Position numbers and translations under genes: made by a program | Shown: one piece after another, positions 7,614-15,612 of the stretch | Layout of the letters: the number at the start of each line of letters is the position of its first letter | How positions within the stretch are numbered: position 1 is the first letter of the stretch | Source of the DNA: UBA9732 sp031935845 | GTDB taxonomy: Bacteria; Spirochaetota; Spirochaetia; Sphaerochaetales; Sphaerochaetaceae | Length of the DNA stretch: 20,719 bases | Direction of reading: 5' to 3' | Assembly: GCA_031935845.1 (NCBI GenBank) | Contig: JAJBWA010000110.1 | Coordinates: 1 to 20,719, forward strand | Notes under the pieces: generated by a model | Databases searched by the model: none | What the model saw: only the letters and a program-made list of their open reading frames with translations | What the model was told of the DNA's origin: nothing

Positions 7614-8156
7614 TCATAGTCTGCCCAACCGTGTGAGCATCCTGTCGAAATTATCTGCAAACGCCTTCTGGTTTGACGCATCCATCCTTCCCTGCTGCTC
7701 GGCAAAGACGCCCCAGCTTCTGAGCTCTTTGTTCACCAGCCGGTCTCCCAGCCTTGCGTGGATGTCGTCCCGAGTGTATTCGGATCCCCTGTCGTCAATG
7801 ACATGGCATCCCTTGTCCAGGAGCCTGGAAGCCAGCGGGATGTCATGGTTGATGCAGAGCGATCCTGCCGGCGCATCCTCCACCAGCCTGTCGTCGGCAC
7901 TGTCCTGTCCGGACGGCACAACCGCCATGCGGATCCTTGACTTCACGGCATGGATTTCGTCTGCATCCGCAATCCCATGCTCCCTGGCCTTCTGCCTGAG
8001 CGCAAATGTGTCATCGGCAATGTACTGCACGACATCCGGAAGCTGTCTGTCGGCCACGAACGTGCAAGCAAGGGACAGACGGGATGCAGCCCTGAGGATG
8101 ATGGTTCTGAGCCCTTTGGGGACTGAGTCTGCATCGACCCAGATTTCGAATACCAT
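7614..8156 (-). CDS. YaiI/YqxD family protein (DUF188, UPF0178)
   Basis: A 180-aa cytoplasmic protein of a widely conserved family related in fold to PIN/NYN-type nucleases; its function is not established. Conserved features seen are WVDAD near the N-terminus (6-10), SGQDSADDRLV (82-92), INHDIPLASRLLDKG (102-116), DRGSEY (122-127) and LRSWG (145-149). The aspartates in these motifs form the presumed metal site. It is somewhat longer than typical members (about 150-160 aa), with the extra length around residues 40-75. There is no usable Shine-Dalgarno: AGGG sits only 2 nt from the ATG, and a -10-like box lies 6 nt before it, so the mRNA may be leaderless. It is divergent from the phosphofructokinase gene and leads the operon with PNP. 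Confidence 0.88.
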   Translation of the reverse strand: MVFEIWVDADSVPKGLRTIILRAASRLSLACTFVADRQLPDVVQYIADDTFALRQKAREHGIADADEIHAVKSRIRMAVVPSGQDSADDRLVEDAPAGSLCINHDIPLASRLLDKGCHVIDDRGSEYTRDDIHARLGDRLVNKELRSWGVFAEQQGRMDASNQKAFADNFDRMLTRLGRL

Positions 8157-8162
8157 GGCCCT

Positions 8163-8171
8163 ATTCTACCA
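8163..8171 (-). promoter_or_regulatory. Candidate extended -10 promoter of the DUF188-PNP operon
   Basis: On the minus strand TGG plus TAGAAT forms an extended -10 element (TGn then a box one base off consensus apart from the G). Six nt then lead to the ATG at 8156. No -35 box is visible; a run of nine T lies where it would be. Confidence 0.4.
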
Positions 8172-8178
8172 CAGGTTA

Positions 8179-8207
8179 TTGAAAAAAAAACACGTAGAAA
8201 GTAAGCT
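8179..8207 (+). promoter_or_regulatory. Weak candidate promoter of the phosphofructokinase gene
   Basis: TTGAAA (8179-8184, 5 of 6), 17-bp spacer, TAAGCT (8202-8207, only 3 of 6). A promoter must lie in the 82-bp divergent gap, and this is the best-placed pair, but the -10 is poor. Confidence 0.25.
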
Positions 8208-8238
8208 TGGAGCTATCAAGATATTTCAGGAGGACCTT

Positions 8239-9897
8239 ATGAAAGTCTCCGCACTTCAGAAAGCAAGATATTCCTACAATCCCAAGCTTCCGCTGATCCT
8301 CAGAGAGGACATCAGGAAGATCAAACCCTCATACGGAAAACCCACCCAGTCCGTCAGCGACCAGGAAAAGCTCAAGAAACTCTTCCCCAACACGTACGGA
8401 CTTCCCAAGGTATCGTTCGAGAAGGGAGACAACACCGACATCGGCAAGAAGATGAACGTGGGAGTCATCCTTTCAGGCGGACAGGCACCCGGAGGACACA
8501 ACGTCATCTGCGGTCTCTACGACGCACTCAAGAAGGCCAATCCGGAGAGCCAGCTCTACGGCTTCATCGGCGGCCCCAGCGGAATCCTCGACGACAAGCA
8601 CATCATCATGACCGATGACCTGATCGATGCCTACCGCAACACCGGCGGATTCGACATCATCGGTTCAGGAAGGACAAAGCTCGAGACCACAGAGCAGTTC
8701 CAGGTCTGTTCACAGGTCTGCCGCAAGCACGGCATCAACGCAATAGTCATCATCGGCGGCGACGACTCCAACACCAACGCAGCAGTCCTGGCAGAGTACT
8801 TCAGGGCAAACAACGAGCCCGTCTGCGTGGTCGGATGTCCCAAGACGATCGACGGAGACCTCAAGAACGAGAGCATCGAGACCAGTTTCGGATTCGACAC
8901 TGCAACAAAGACATATGCCGAGCTGATCGGCAACATCGAGCGTGATGCCAACTCGGCCCGCAAGTACTGGCACTTCATCAGGCTCATGGGAAGAAGCGCA
9001 AGCCACATCGCACTGGAGTGCGCCCTTCAGACACAGCCCAACATCTGCCTCATCGGTGAGGAAGTCGAGGCAAAGAACCAGAGCATCGAGGAGATTACCA
9101 ACTACATCGCGGACATCGTTGCAAAGCGTGCCGCCAAGGGCAACAACTTCGGTGTCGTCCTTGTTCCGGAAGGACTGATCGAGTTCGTCCCCTCCCTCAA
9201 GGTCCTCATCAGGGAGATCAACGATCTTCTTGCCAGGACGGAGAAGGAGTTCAACGCCCTCGAGTCCGTCTCGGACAAGATCGCCTTTGTCAGCACAAAG
9301 CTCTCCGCAGAGTCCACAAAGGTCTTCAACAGCCTCCCCGAGGAGATCAAGGGACAGCTTCTGGCCGACCGCGATCCCCACGGCAACGTACAGGTTTCCA
9401 AGATCGAGACAGAGAAGCTTCTGATTCAGACAGTCACCAAGAGACTCAAGGAGATGAAGGCTGCCGGAAAGTACGACGGCAAGTTCAGCACACTGTCCCA
9501 CTTCTTCGGATACGAGGGACGCTGCGCATTCCCGTCCAACTTCGATTCTGACTACTGCTACAGCCTGGGCTACAACGCAGCCCTGCTGCTTTCTGCCAAC
9601 CTTACCGGCTATCTTTCAAGCGTAACACAGCTTTCCAAGCCGGCAGACCAGTGGCAGGCCGGCGGAATCCCCATCACCATGATGATGAACCTCGAGCAGC
9701 GCCACGGCGAGCAGAAGCCCGTCATCAAGAAGGCCCTTGTCGAGCTTGAAGGCGAGCCGTTCAGATACTTCGCATCCCACAGGGACGAATGGGCAGTGGA
9801 AACCAGCTTCACGTTCCCCGGTGCAATCCAGTATTACGGACCGGCCGAGGTCTGCGACCAGAGCACAATGACTCTGAAGCTCGAGCACAAGAACTGA
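8239..9897 (+). CDS. pfp: Pyrophosphate-dependent 6-phosphofructokinase (long form)
   Basis: A 552-aa cytoplasmic glycolytic enzyme that phosphorylates fructose-6-phosphate with pyrophosphate, reversibly. The PPi-type signature is clear: GGDDSNT (173-179), where the second Asp replaces the Gly of ATP enzymes, and PKTIDGDLKN (201-210) with the PPi-linked Lys202 and catalytic Asp205. Also seen are GGQAPGGHN (80-88) and MGRSASHIALE (250-260). The length and the helical insert (about 290-420) match the long group found in spirochaetes, chlamydiae and plants. The start at 8239 has AGGAGG at 8228-8233, 5 nt upstream. An open frame reaches 256 codons further upstream, but that part is antisense to the DUF188 and PNP genes. 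It stands alone with its own terminator. Confidence 0.96.
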   Translation: MKVSALQKARYSYNPKLPLILREDIRKIKPSYGKPTQSVSDQEKLKKLFPNTYGLPKVSFEKGDNTDIGKKMNVGVILSGGQAPGGHNVICGLYDALKKANPESQLYGFIGGPSGILDDKHIIMTDDLIDAYRNTGGFDIIGSGRTKLETTEQFQVCSQVCRKHGINAIVIIGGDDSNTNAAVLAEYFRANNEPVCVVGCPKTIDGDLKNESIETSFGFDTATKTYAELIGNIERDANSARKYWHFIRLMGRSASHIALECALQTQPNICLIGEEVEAKNQSIEEITNYIADIVAKRAAKGNNFGVVLVPEGLIEFVPSLKVLIREINDLLARTEKEFNALESVSDKIAFVSTKLSAESTKVFNSLPEEIKGQLLADRDPHGNVQVSKIETEKLLIQTVTKRLKEMKAAGKYDGKFSTLSHFFGYEGRCAFPSNFDSDYCYSLGYNAALLLSANLTGYLSSVTQLSKPADQWQAGGIPITMMMNLEQRHGEQKPVIKKALVELEGEPFRYFASHRDEWAVETSFTFPGAIQYYGPAEVCDQSTMTLKLEHKN

Positions 9898-9921
9898 GAG
9901 CGGCAGTCAGCCGACCGTACT

Positions 9922-9955
9922 AAAGGCGTTTCCACAACGGAAACGCCTTTTTTTT
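9922..9955 (+). terminator. Intrinsic terminator after pfp
   Basis: A 12-bp perfect stem, AAAGGCGTTTCC (9922-9933) and GGAAACGCCTTT (9939-9950), closes on loop ACAAC. Eight T (9948-9955) follow the GC part of the stem, then GTCT. Confidence 0.95.
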
Positions 9956-9968
9956 GTCTTTTCTACGG

Positions 9969-9998
9969 TTGCGCGGTCAATGAAAAGCATATTATTCT
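9969..9998 (+). promoter_or_regulatory. Candidate promoter of the LUD/EAL operon
   Basis: TTGCGC (9969-9974), 18-bp spacer, TATTCT (9993-9998). TATTAT at 9990-9995 is a better -10 but leaves only 15 bp of spacing. Either would start transcription about 35 nt before the ATG at 10039. Confidence 0.35.
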
Positions 9999-10038
9999 TA
10001 ATGTGAGAGCACTTGTGTAAAAGAAGAGGGGAAAGAAC

Positions 10039-10719
10039 ATGACAGAGCCTAATCTGGACAAGATCGTCCATATGCGCATCAAACGCACAATCGAGAACCT
10101 CGGAAAGAACGGAATAGAAGCCGTCTACGTCCCCGACAAGGAGAGCGCACTCGCACTCCTTGAGAAACTGCTGGTTCCCGGCGGCACCATCGGTGTCGGA
10201 GGTTCGGTCACGCTCAGCCAGATAGGAGCGATGGAGCTGATCAGGGATCCCAAATACAGGTTCATCGACAGATATGAGACAGGCCTTTCCCCCGAGGATG
10301 CCCTCAGAAGGAAGCAGGAATGCGTCATGGCCGACACATTCGTCTCAAGCACCAACGCGATTACCGAGACCGGACTGCTCTACAACGTCGACGGAACCGG
10401 GAACAGGCTCTGTGCCTTTGTATTCGGCCCCAGGCGCGTCATAGTGCTGGCCGGCTACAACAAGATAGTCCCGACAATCGAGGATGCAATCATACGCGTA
10501 AAGACCGTCAGCGCACCCGCAAACGCGGTCAGGCTTGGAATGGATACATACTGCGCCAAGCACGGGCACTGCATCAACATGACCATAGACAGGAACAACC
10601 TCATGTTCCCTGCCTCCGGAACCTGCACATCAAGACTCTGCACCAGTGCAGTGGTCACCGGAAGGCAGCAGAACGGACGTATGACCGTCATAATCATCGG
10701 CGAGCAGCTGGGATACTGA
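10039..10719 (+). CDS. LUD-domain protein (DUF162, LutC/YkgG-like)
   Basis: A 226-aa cytoplasmic protein with one LUD domain, a fold shared with LutC of lactate oxidation. Recognisable parts are GTIGVGGSVTLSQIG (49-63), the SSTNAITETG segment (103-112) and the GYNKIV segment (139-144). The C-terminal 55 residues hold four cysteines, C172 and C178 (CX5C) and C196 and C201 (CX4C), a possible metal or Fe-S site. It ends in GEQLGY, as in the stand-alone clostridial/spirochaetal subgroup. No lutA or lutB is present, so a role in lactate oxidation is not supported. GAGGGGAAAG precedes the start. The GGDEF/EAL gene begins 9 nt after its stop, so the two are almost certainly co-transcribed. Confidence 0.85.
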   Translation: MTEPNLDKIVHMRIKRTIENLGKNGIEAVYVPDKESALALLEKLLVPGGTIGVGGSVTLSQIGAMELIRDPKYRFIDRYETGLSPEDALRRKQECVMADTFVSSTNAITETGLLYNVDGTGNRLCAFVFGPRRVIVLAGYNKIVPTIEDAIIRVKTVSAPANAVRLGMDTYCAKHGHCINMTIDRNNLMFPASGTCTSRLCTSAVVTGRQQNGRMTVIIIGEQLGY

Positions 10720-10728
10720 GGCAAAGCC

Positions 10729-13116
10729 ATGAGCAAGAAGAACAGAACCGGATTCTTTTCAGACCTGTACGGCAGATTCATGAACGACGGAATCACTCTG
10801 GATACCGCCCATGACAGGAACATAACGACCAACTATATCGACAGGCAGAACGCATTCATCATGACTGTGATTTCACTGCTTCTGCTCGGCGTCAATGCAT
10901 TCTGGCTCGTGGTCAGCATCATGAGGAAGAGAGGAGTCATCTACTCCCCGATTTCAGGCATAGGACTTCTTGTGGGTATGGTCATACCGTTGATTGCAAT
11001 CCTGTACCTGCGCTTCGGGAAGAGGACCGGAACACCCCTCAGGATCATGGTCATACTGCTGCATCTGAGCATCATAGGATCAGCACTTCTCATGAATCCC
11101 ATCTGGAGAGGCCAGATGCCGTCCGACGGCGTGACGCTGGCGTCATTCTGGCTCATAGCCTGCGCATTCATCACCATGAACAGCTTGTTCGACAGCGTTC
11201 TGATCATGACGGTTCTCGTGTTTTCCGGATTGATTCCCAAGCTCATGTTCCCGACTAGTCCCTACTCTCTTGCAGGCAACGTGATCATCTGCCTCTGTAC
11301 CGTACTTGCCTACTTTGCATTCCGTGCCTACACGTTCAGAAGCGCACGCCTGGTGAGCAAGCTGGCGGACATCTCATACCTTGATTTCCAGACCAAGGTC
11401 TTCAACCGCAGGGCACTGTATGAGTACTTCGGCTCGCTGCATGAAAGCGAAGTCAAGAACATCGGCGTGATGATGTACGACATCGATGACTTCAAGAAAT
11501 ACAACGACGAGTATTCACACGCCAAGGGCGACATGGTCCTGGCCAGGATAGGACAGACTGCGGCTGAATTCCTTTCCGGAGAGAAAGCCAGGGTGTTCAG
11601 GTACAACGGCGGCGAATTCGTGGCCATCATGGAAGATGTCTCTGAAGAAAAGCTCCTCATGACGGCAATCAAGGTCAAGGAAATCATCGAGGAACTCAGG
11701 CTCGAGCGCAATGACGACACTATGAGGGACTATGTCACGGTCACCGTCGGATGTACGCTGGCAAGCACGAACGAGTGCCGTGAGCGCGATGTCATCGGAG
11801 AAGCAGATACCCAGCTGTACATAGGAAAGCGCGGAGCCAAGAACTGCGTAGTGTTCAAGGGCCGCATCTTCATCAGCGAGGGAGAGATCTCGGTGGCCCA
11901 GCAGCCGACCCACTACACCGATTGCGTGGCTAAGGCAATCAACGAGGCCATGGTCACGAAGGAACTCAGGGCTTTCTACCAGCCCATGTACGATACCGAA
12001 ACCCAGAGGCTTGCAGGTGCGGAAGCGCTCTGCAGATGGGTCAAGGCCGACGGAACGGTCATCCAGCCTTCGGAGTTCATCCCGGAACTCGAGAAGAACA
12101 GCTCCATCCTGGCTGTAGACTGGTACATGTTCGAGGAGGTCTGCAAGACCCTCAGGAAACAGAAGAAGCTGGGAATCCCGCAGATACGCATATCGGTAAA
12201 CTTCTCGAGAATGCACGTGCTGTATGAACACAGCATAGAGCAGCGTCTGTGCGAGATTGCCGACGCCTACGGAATCCCCCATGAACTGATCGAGATCGAG
12301 ATCACGGAATCCGCATACATACATCTTCCCAATATCGTGGAGCCGTTTGTCCGCAACATCAGGTCCCGCGGATTCGCCGTGGCCGTGGACGATTTCGGAA
12401 GCGGTGCATCATCACTTGAGTTCATCAAGACGATCGATGTCGACACCCTGAAGATAGACAAGGCCATGATCAGTTCCAACTGCACAAACCCGAAGGAACG
12501 CGTACTGCTTGAATCCGTGGTGATGCTGGCCCAGAGGCTCAGGGTCAACGCCGTTGTGGAAGGTGTCGAGACTGCCGAGCAGATGGGATTCCTCAAGACC
12601 CTCGGAGTCAACCAGATCCAGGGCTACATCTTCTCCAAGCCGCTGACCGAGAAGGAATACCTGGAGACATGCAGGAAGGAAGCCGGAGCAGAGCCCGAGG
12701 TCAAGGTGCACCGCTCGGTCAAGCCCTCATCCATCGACATGGTGATGGACACGGTGTTCAAGGAATATCCTGTGGTAATCATGTCGAATCTCTCGAGGAA
12801 CAGCTTCTACACGATGTCGCATGACAGCTTCACCGACTTCAACTACTCGCGTTCAGGGAACCTTACGGACCTGTTCGACCAGATCCGCACCACACTGCAT
12901 CCGGATGACATCGTCAGGTTCATGGATACATTCGACATCGAGAACCAGATAGAGAGATTCGAGCGCGGTGACGAGAAGATCCTCTTCAAGGGAAGGATCC
13001 ACGGAACGGACAGCAAGGAATACAGGATAATCGAGACTACCACCTACTTCATCAAGGAAAAGGGAAACGAGGATCTGCTGGCCGTGACGCTGTGCACGGA
13101 TCACATTGTCCATTAA
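10729..13116 (+). CDS. Membrane c-di-GMP phosphodiesterase: TM sensor, degenerate GGDEF, EAL, PAS-like tail
   Basis: A 795-aa inner-membrane signalling protein predicted to hydrolyse cyclic di-GMP. Residues about 41-200 form five or six membrane spans. The GGDEF domain (about 215-380) keeps DIDDFKKYND (251-260), but its active-site motif reads NGGEF (293-297), so cyclase activity is unlikely. The EAL domain (about 405-650) looks complete: E432-A-L, N491, E524, D554-D555 in DDFGSG, K575, E611 in EGVET, and Q631-G632. The C-terminal 130 residues (about 665-795) include LHPDDIVRF (723-731) and look like a PAS-fold sensor, an uncommon position after an EAL. The start has only GAGG overlapping the upstream stop, suggesting coupling to the LUD gene. 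No clear intrinsic terminator follows. Confidence 0.93.
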   Translation: MSKKNRTGFFSDLYGRFMNDGITLDTAHDRNITTNYIDRQNAFIMTVISLLLLGVNAFWLVVSIMRKRGVIYSPISGIGLLVGMVIPLIAILYLRFGKRTGTPLRIMVILLHLSIIGSALLMNPIWRGQMPSDGVTLASFWLIACAFITMNSLFDSVLIMTVLVFSGLIPKLMFPTSPYSLAGNVIICLCTVLAYFAFRAYTFRSARLVSKLADISYLDFQTKVFNRRALYEYFGSLHESEVKNIGVMMYDIDDFKKYNDEYSHAKGDMVLARIGQTAAEFLSGEKARVFRYNGGEFVAIMEDVSEEKLLMTAIKVKEIIEELRLERNDDTMRDYVTVTVGCTLASTNECRERDVIGEADTQLYIGKRGAKNCVVFKGRIFISEGEISVAQQPTHYTDCVAKAINEAMVTKELRAFYQPMYDTETQRLAGAEALCRWVKADGTVIQPSEFIPELEKNSSILAVDWYMFEEVCKTLRKQKKLGIPQIRISVNFSRMHVLYEHSIEQRLCEIADAYGIPHELIEIEITESAYIHLPNIVEPFVRNIRSRGFAVAVDDFGSGASSLEFIKTIDVDTLKIDKAMISSNCTNPKERVLLESVVMLAQRLRVNAVVEGVETAEQMGFLKTLGVNQIQGYIFSKPLTEKEYLETCRKEAGAEPEVKVHRSVKPSSIDMVMDTVFKEYPVVIMSNLSRNSFYTMSHDSFTDFNYSRSGNLTDLFDQIRTTLHPDDIVRFMDTFDIENQIERFERGDEKILFKGRIHGTDSKEYRIIETTTYFIKEKGNEDLLAVTLCTDHIVH

Positions 13117-13205
13117 ACAGGAAAAGTATCTGATTTGGATTTGCGAGGAAAAACTCATTTGAGACGGCCGAAGTAATACTCTGTGTATTTTACCGTAAAG
13201 GCAAA
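13117..13205. other. Convergent intergenic gap without a clear terminator
   Basis: This 89-bp gap separates the ends of the EAL gene (plus) and the GH57 gene (minus). I see no GC-rich stem with a T run. The only symmetry is CTGATTTG (13130-13137) against CAAATCAG (13202-13209), which would fold the whole gap as a large loop, plus a small CTCATTTGAG palindrome (13154-13163) followed on the minus strand by five T. Confidence 0.5.
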
Positions 13206-14828
13206 TCAGAACTCTGCTGTATAGATAGGACTGGGCTCATCCAGATGGGCTCTGTTCATGATGTTGTAGTCCAGATTCCTGAACAGGTTGTCCCTCTTCT
13301 CTGCCTTGACCAGCCACTCGGTGTTCACTGCATTCTTGCACATGTTGTCATAGACAAGATTCAGGTTCTGGATATGACCCTCAAGGCGCTTGGTTGCGTA
13401 TTCCGAACTGGTCTGGTAGTGGATGATGAACGGCCAGTCGCTTGCCATGAGCAGGAGTGTCTCCCTTGCGGCTTGATTCAGGAACCTTTGCTTGAGGCTC
13501 TTCTGTGCCGGGAAGCGCTCGGCGAGCTCGGTCATCCTCTCGATTGCCTTGAAGATGTGCCTGTAGTAACCGGCGTTGGTGGCTCCGTCGACCCATACTG
13601 CGGAATAACCGCCCTCACCCCAGCTTGAGAGTGCAGGCCTGAGAGTCTGGACCTCCGGCTTGGTGTTGATGAAGTCTGCGGGAGTGATGAGCTCCACGGA
13701 ATCGTCCTTCCCTATCAGCCTGACCAGGTTGTCCAGCCATTTCACGCCTTCATACCACCAGTGGCCGAATAGCTCGGCATCGAAGCTGACGGTGTAGACG
13801 GGATCATCGTCAAGGACATCCGAAAGACTGCGAGTCTTGCAGGTGACGTTGTACAGGAAGTTGCGTGCATGGGCATCGGCCTTCTGCAGGGCCTTTTCCT
13901 TGTCGTAGACATTCTTGTCCGATGTCTTTCCGGTGACGGCACAGTACTTGTAGCCGGTGAAGGACCTGACGTCAGGCTCATGGACATAAGGCCTGATGTA
14001 GTCCATGGGAAGATCGAAACCGATGTCCCTGTAGAAGTCACGGTAATCGGGATCCGTGGGATAACCTTCTGAGAACGACCAGACAAGGCTCGAGAGCCTC
14101 TCATCCCTTACAAAGCAGTAGAGTCCGTTGGGACATCTGACAGGTCTGTAGGAACCCTTCTCCGGCTTGTCCGGCGACAGGATCAGGGAATGCGAAGCAA
14201 GGCTGACCCAGCGGATATTGTGGCGCGTCAGATAATCCTCGACTCCGGGGAAATAACCGCACTCGGGAAGCCAGAAACCTTCTGCCATCTTGTCGAAGAT
14301 CCTGCTGTGCTCAAGTACACCGGTCTCTATCTGTGCGTTGACTGCAAGGGGATAATCCCTGTAGACGGGAAGATATGCATGCGTTGCGGCAGTTGTGATC
14401 AGCTCAAGGAAACCCTGGTTGGAAAGGTCGTTGAAAGCATTGAGGATCCTGCCCTGACAGAATTCGTTGTAGAAGGTCCTGTTTGCAATGAGCTCGTCCC
14501 TGTAGTCGGTTGCCAGGGCACGCGTCACGGGATCGGACTCAAGCCTTGCGATCTCCTTGTCTCCGAGCTCGATGTGCTCGTCCAGGTACACTCCGAAACG
14601 CTCGTTGAGAAGATCGTCTCCGAGCATTGAACACAGCGTGGGGCTGAGTGAGAACGTGAGCCTGAACGGGACATTGTCTTCCTTGAGCCTGTACATCATC
14701 CTCAGAAGCGGGATGTAGGACTCGTTCATGACCTCATACAGCCAGTCCTCCTCAAGGAACTTGGGATACTCCGGGTGCCTGACAAAAGGCATGTGCGCGT
14801 TGAAAATGAAATTCAGTCTGCTCTTCAT
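13206..14828 (-). CDS. Glycoside hydrolase family 57 protein, probable 1,4-alpha-glucan branching enzyme
   Basis: A 540-aa enzyme of the GH57/DUF1957 type, which builds alpha-1,6 branches in glycogen-like glucans. The (beta/alpha)7 domain starts with the conserved NAHMPFVRHPE (10-20, H12). The nucleophile is E189 in WLPECGY, and the acid/base is D350 in SFDAELFGHWWYEG. The C-terminal helical part includes SSWGEGG (401-407) and ASDWPF (462-467), as in Thermus and Thermococcus branching enzymes of about 520-560 aa. An alpha-amylase activity cannot be excluded. The start overlaps the DUF4912 stop by 4 nt (ATGA), with AGGAGG about 10 nt upstream, so translation is coupled. There is no signal peptide, so it acts on intracellular glucan. 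It is the last gene of the minus-strand run. Confidence 0.9.
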   Translation of the reverse strand: MKSRLNFIFNAHMPFVRHPEYPKFLEEDWLYEVMNESYIPLLRMMYRLKEDNVPFRLTFSLSPTLCSMLGDDLLNERFGVYLDEHIELGDKEIARLESDPVTRALATDYRDELIANRTFYNEFCQGRILNAFNDLSNQGFLELITTAATHAYLPVYRDYPLAVNAQIETGVLEHSRIFDKMAEGFWLPECGYFPGVEDYLTRHNIRWVSLASHSLILSPDKPEKGSYRPVRCPNGLYCFVRDERLSSLVWSFSEGYPTDPDYRDFYRDIGFDLPMDYIRPYVHEPDVRSFTGYKYCAVTGKTSDKNVYDKEKALQKADAHARNFLYNVTCKTRSLSDVLDDDPVYTVSFDAELFGHWWYEGVKWLDNLVRLIGKDDSVELITPADFINTKPEVQTLRPALSSWGEGGYSAVWVDGATNAGYYRHIFKAIERMTELAERFPAQKSLKQRFLNQAARETLLLMASDWPFIIHYQTSSEYATKRLEGHIQNLNLVYDNMCKNAVNTEWLVKAEKRDNLFRNLDYNIMNRAHLDEPSPIYTAEF

Positions 14829-15547
14829 CTTTCGTCAGCCTCCTGCTTCTGCATGGACTGCAGTCTCTCCACAAGCGCGAGAAGCTGCCTGTTGGGAATC
14901 ACTGCACCGCCCTTCATGATCACTGATGAGAATACCGTCCTGAAGGTCTTCTCGTCCTCCAGCTCCTCCGGATGGGCACAGAACCAGCCCTCGGATGTCA
15001 CCAGCTTCTCGCTGGTGCAGATGACGGTCTCGCTGTCACCGGATACAGCCACAAGACTGACCCTGTATCCGAATCCATGATAAGGAAGTTCCACGGTCCA
15101 GCTGGCATCCTCGAGCGTGACATCGATGTCATACTCGGCAACCGGCTCACCTTCCGCAGAAAGGCGCGTGTTCCTGAGGATGAGGCTTGCACCGCTTTCC
15201 TCAAGTTCGGAAATCTGCTGCGGCGAAAGGCTCCAGAACACATAGGCCCAGTCGGAATCCTTCAGGATCATATGGATGGAAGTATCACTGTATGATTCCG
15301 GCAGTCTCTCGACTCCGGGAAGCGACAGCACGTTGTCTGACTGGACGTCGGTGAGAGTGTTTATGTACTTCTTCTTGGAGTTTCCCGAGTTGCCGTCAAG
15401 ACCACCCTCTTCATCCTCTCCGTACAGATCCTCCAGACCTTCGATGAGCTCTTCTCTTGTCAGTGTTTCCCAATCCTCAAGATCTTCCTGCTGAGCGATG
15501 TTCCTCAGTTCGTTGTCTGAAAGGCTTTCGATGTTTATGAGTATCAT
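14825..15547 (-). CDS. DUF4912 protein with SAP/Rho-N-like N-terminus
   Basis: A 240-aa cytoplasmic protein. Residues about 5-42 (LSDNELRNIAQQ through LTREELIEGLEDLY) resemble the helix-loop-helix of SAP or Rho N-terminal domains. An acidic, low-complexity linker follows (about 43-60). Residues about 80-200 match DUF4912: YSDTSIHMILKDSDWAYVFW (85-104), then beta-strand-rich sequence with SLILRN and a WFCAHPEE segment. The domain's function is not established; its pairing with a GH57 enzyme suggests glucan binding or regulation of glycogen metabolism. The start at 15547 has AAGGGGA about 6 nt upstream and a near-consensus promoter 25 nt away. It is coupled to the GH57 gene by ATGA overlap. Confidence 0.82.
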   Translation of the reverse strand: MILINIESLSDNELRNIAQQEDLEDWETLTREELIEGLEDLYGEDEEGGLDGNSGNSKKKYINTLTDVQSDNVLSLPGVERLPESYSDTSIHMILKDSDWAYVFWSLSPQQISELEESGASLILRNTRLSAEGEPVAEYDIDVTLEDASWTVELPYHGFGYRVSLVAVSGDSETVICTSEKLVTSEGWFCAHPEELEDEKTFRTVFSSVIMKGGAVIPNRQLLALVERLQSMQKQEADER

Positions 15548-15571
15548 TCAATCCCCTTCTGCGTTACCGGA

Positions 15572-15600
15572 ATTATAGAGAAACACACGATTTTAATCAA
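15572..15600 (-). promoter_or_regulatory. Strong candidate internal promoter for DUF4912-GH57
   Basis: On the minus strand: TTGATT (-35, 15595-15600), 17-bp spacer, TATAAT (-10, perfect consensus, 15572-15577). It sits in the 65-bp gap between the recN stop and the DUF4912 start, so the last two genes can be expressed apart from recN. Confidence 0.8.
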
Positions 15601-15612
15601 GAATTCGGGGCA

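Noticed and set aside
7471..8238. A 256-codon open upstream extension of the phosphofructokinase frame, giving an 808-residue fusion
   Set aside because: It runs antisense through the DUF188 and PNP genes and has no family similarity. AGGAGG and ATG at 8239 give a normal 552-aa enzyme.
8710..9501. A 263-codon minus-strand open frame inside pfp, and a similar one at 11515-12324 inside the EAL gene
   Set aside because: Both are shadows of strongly conserved genes, with leucine- and aspartate-rich sequence and no ribosome site or domain.
10039..10719. Lactate utilisation protein LutC proper
   Set aside because: There is no lutA or lutB nearby, and the sequence fits the stand-alone LUD group with a different cysteine-bearing C-terminus.
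10320..10814. A 164-codon frame overlapping the LUD and EAL genes
   Set aside because: It is a frame-shifted shadow, rich in Arg, Gln and His, crossing the junction of two clear genes.
13117..13205. A possible intrinsic terminator or small RNA between the EAL and GH57 genes
   Set aside because: The only stems are 3-5 bp or depend on an 8-bp repeat 64 bp apart. There is no GC-rich hairpin with a T run.
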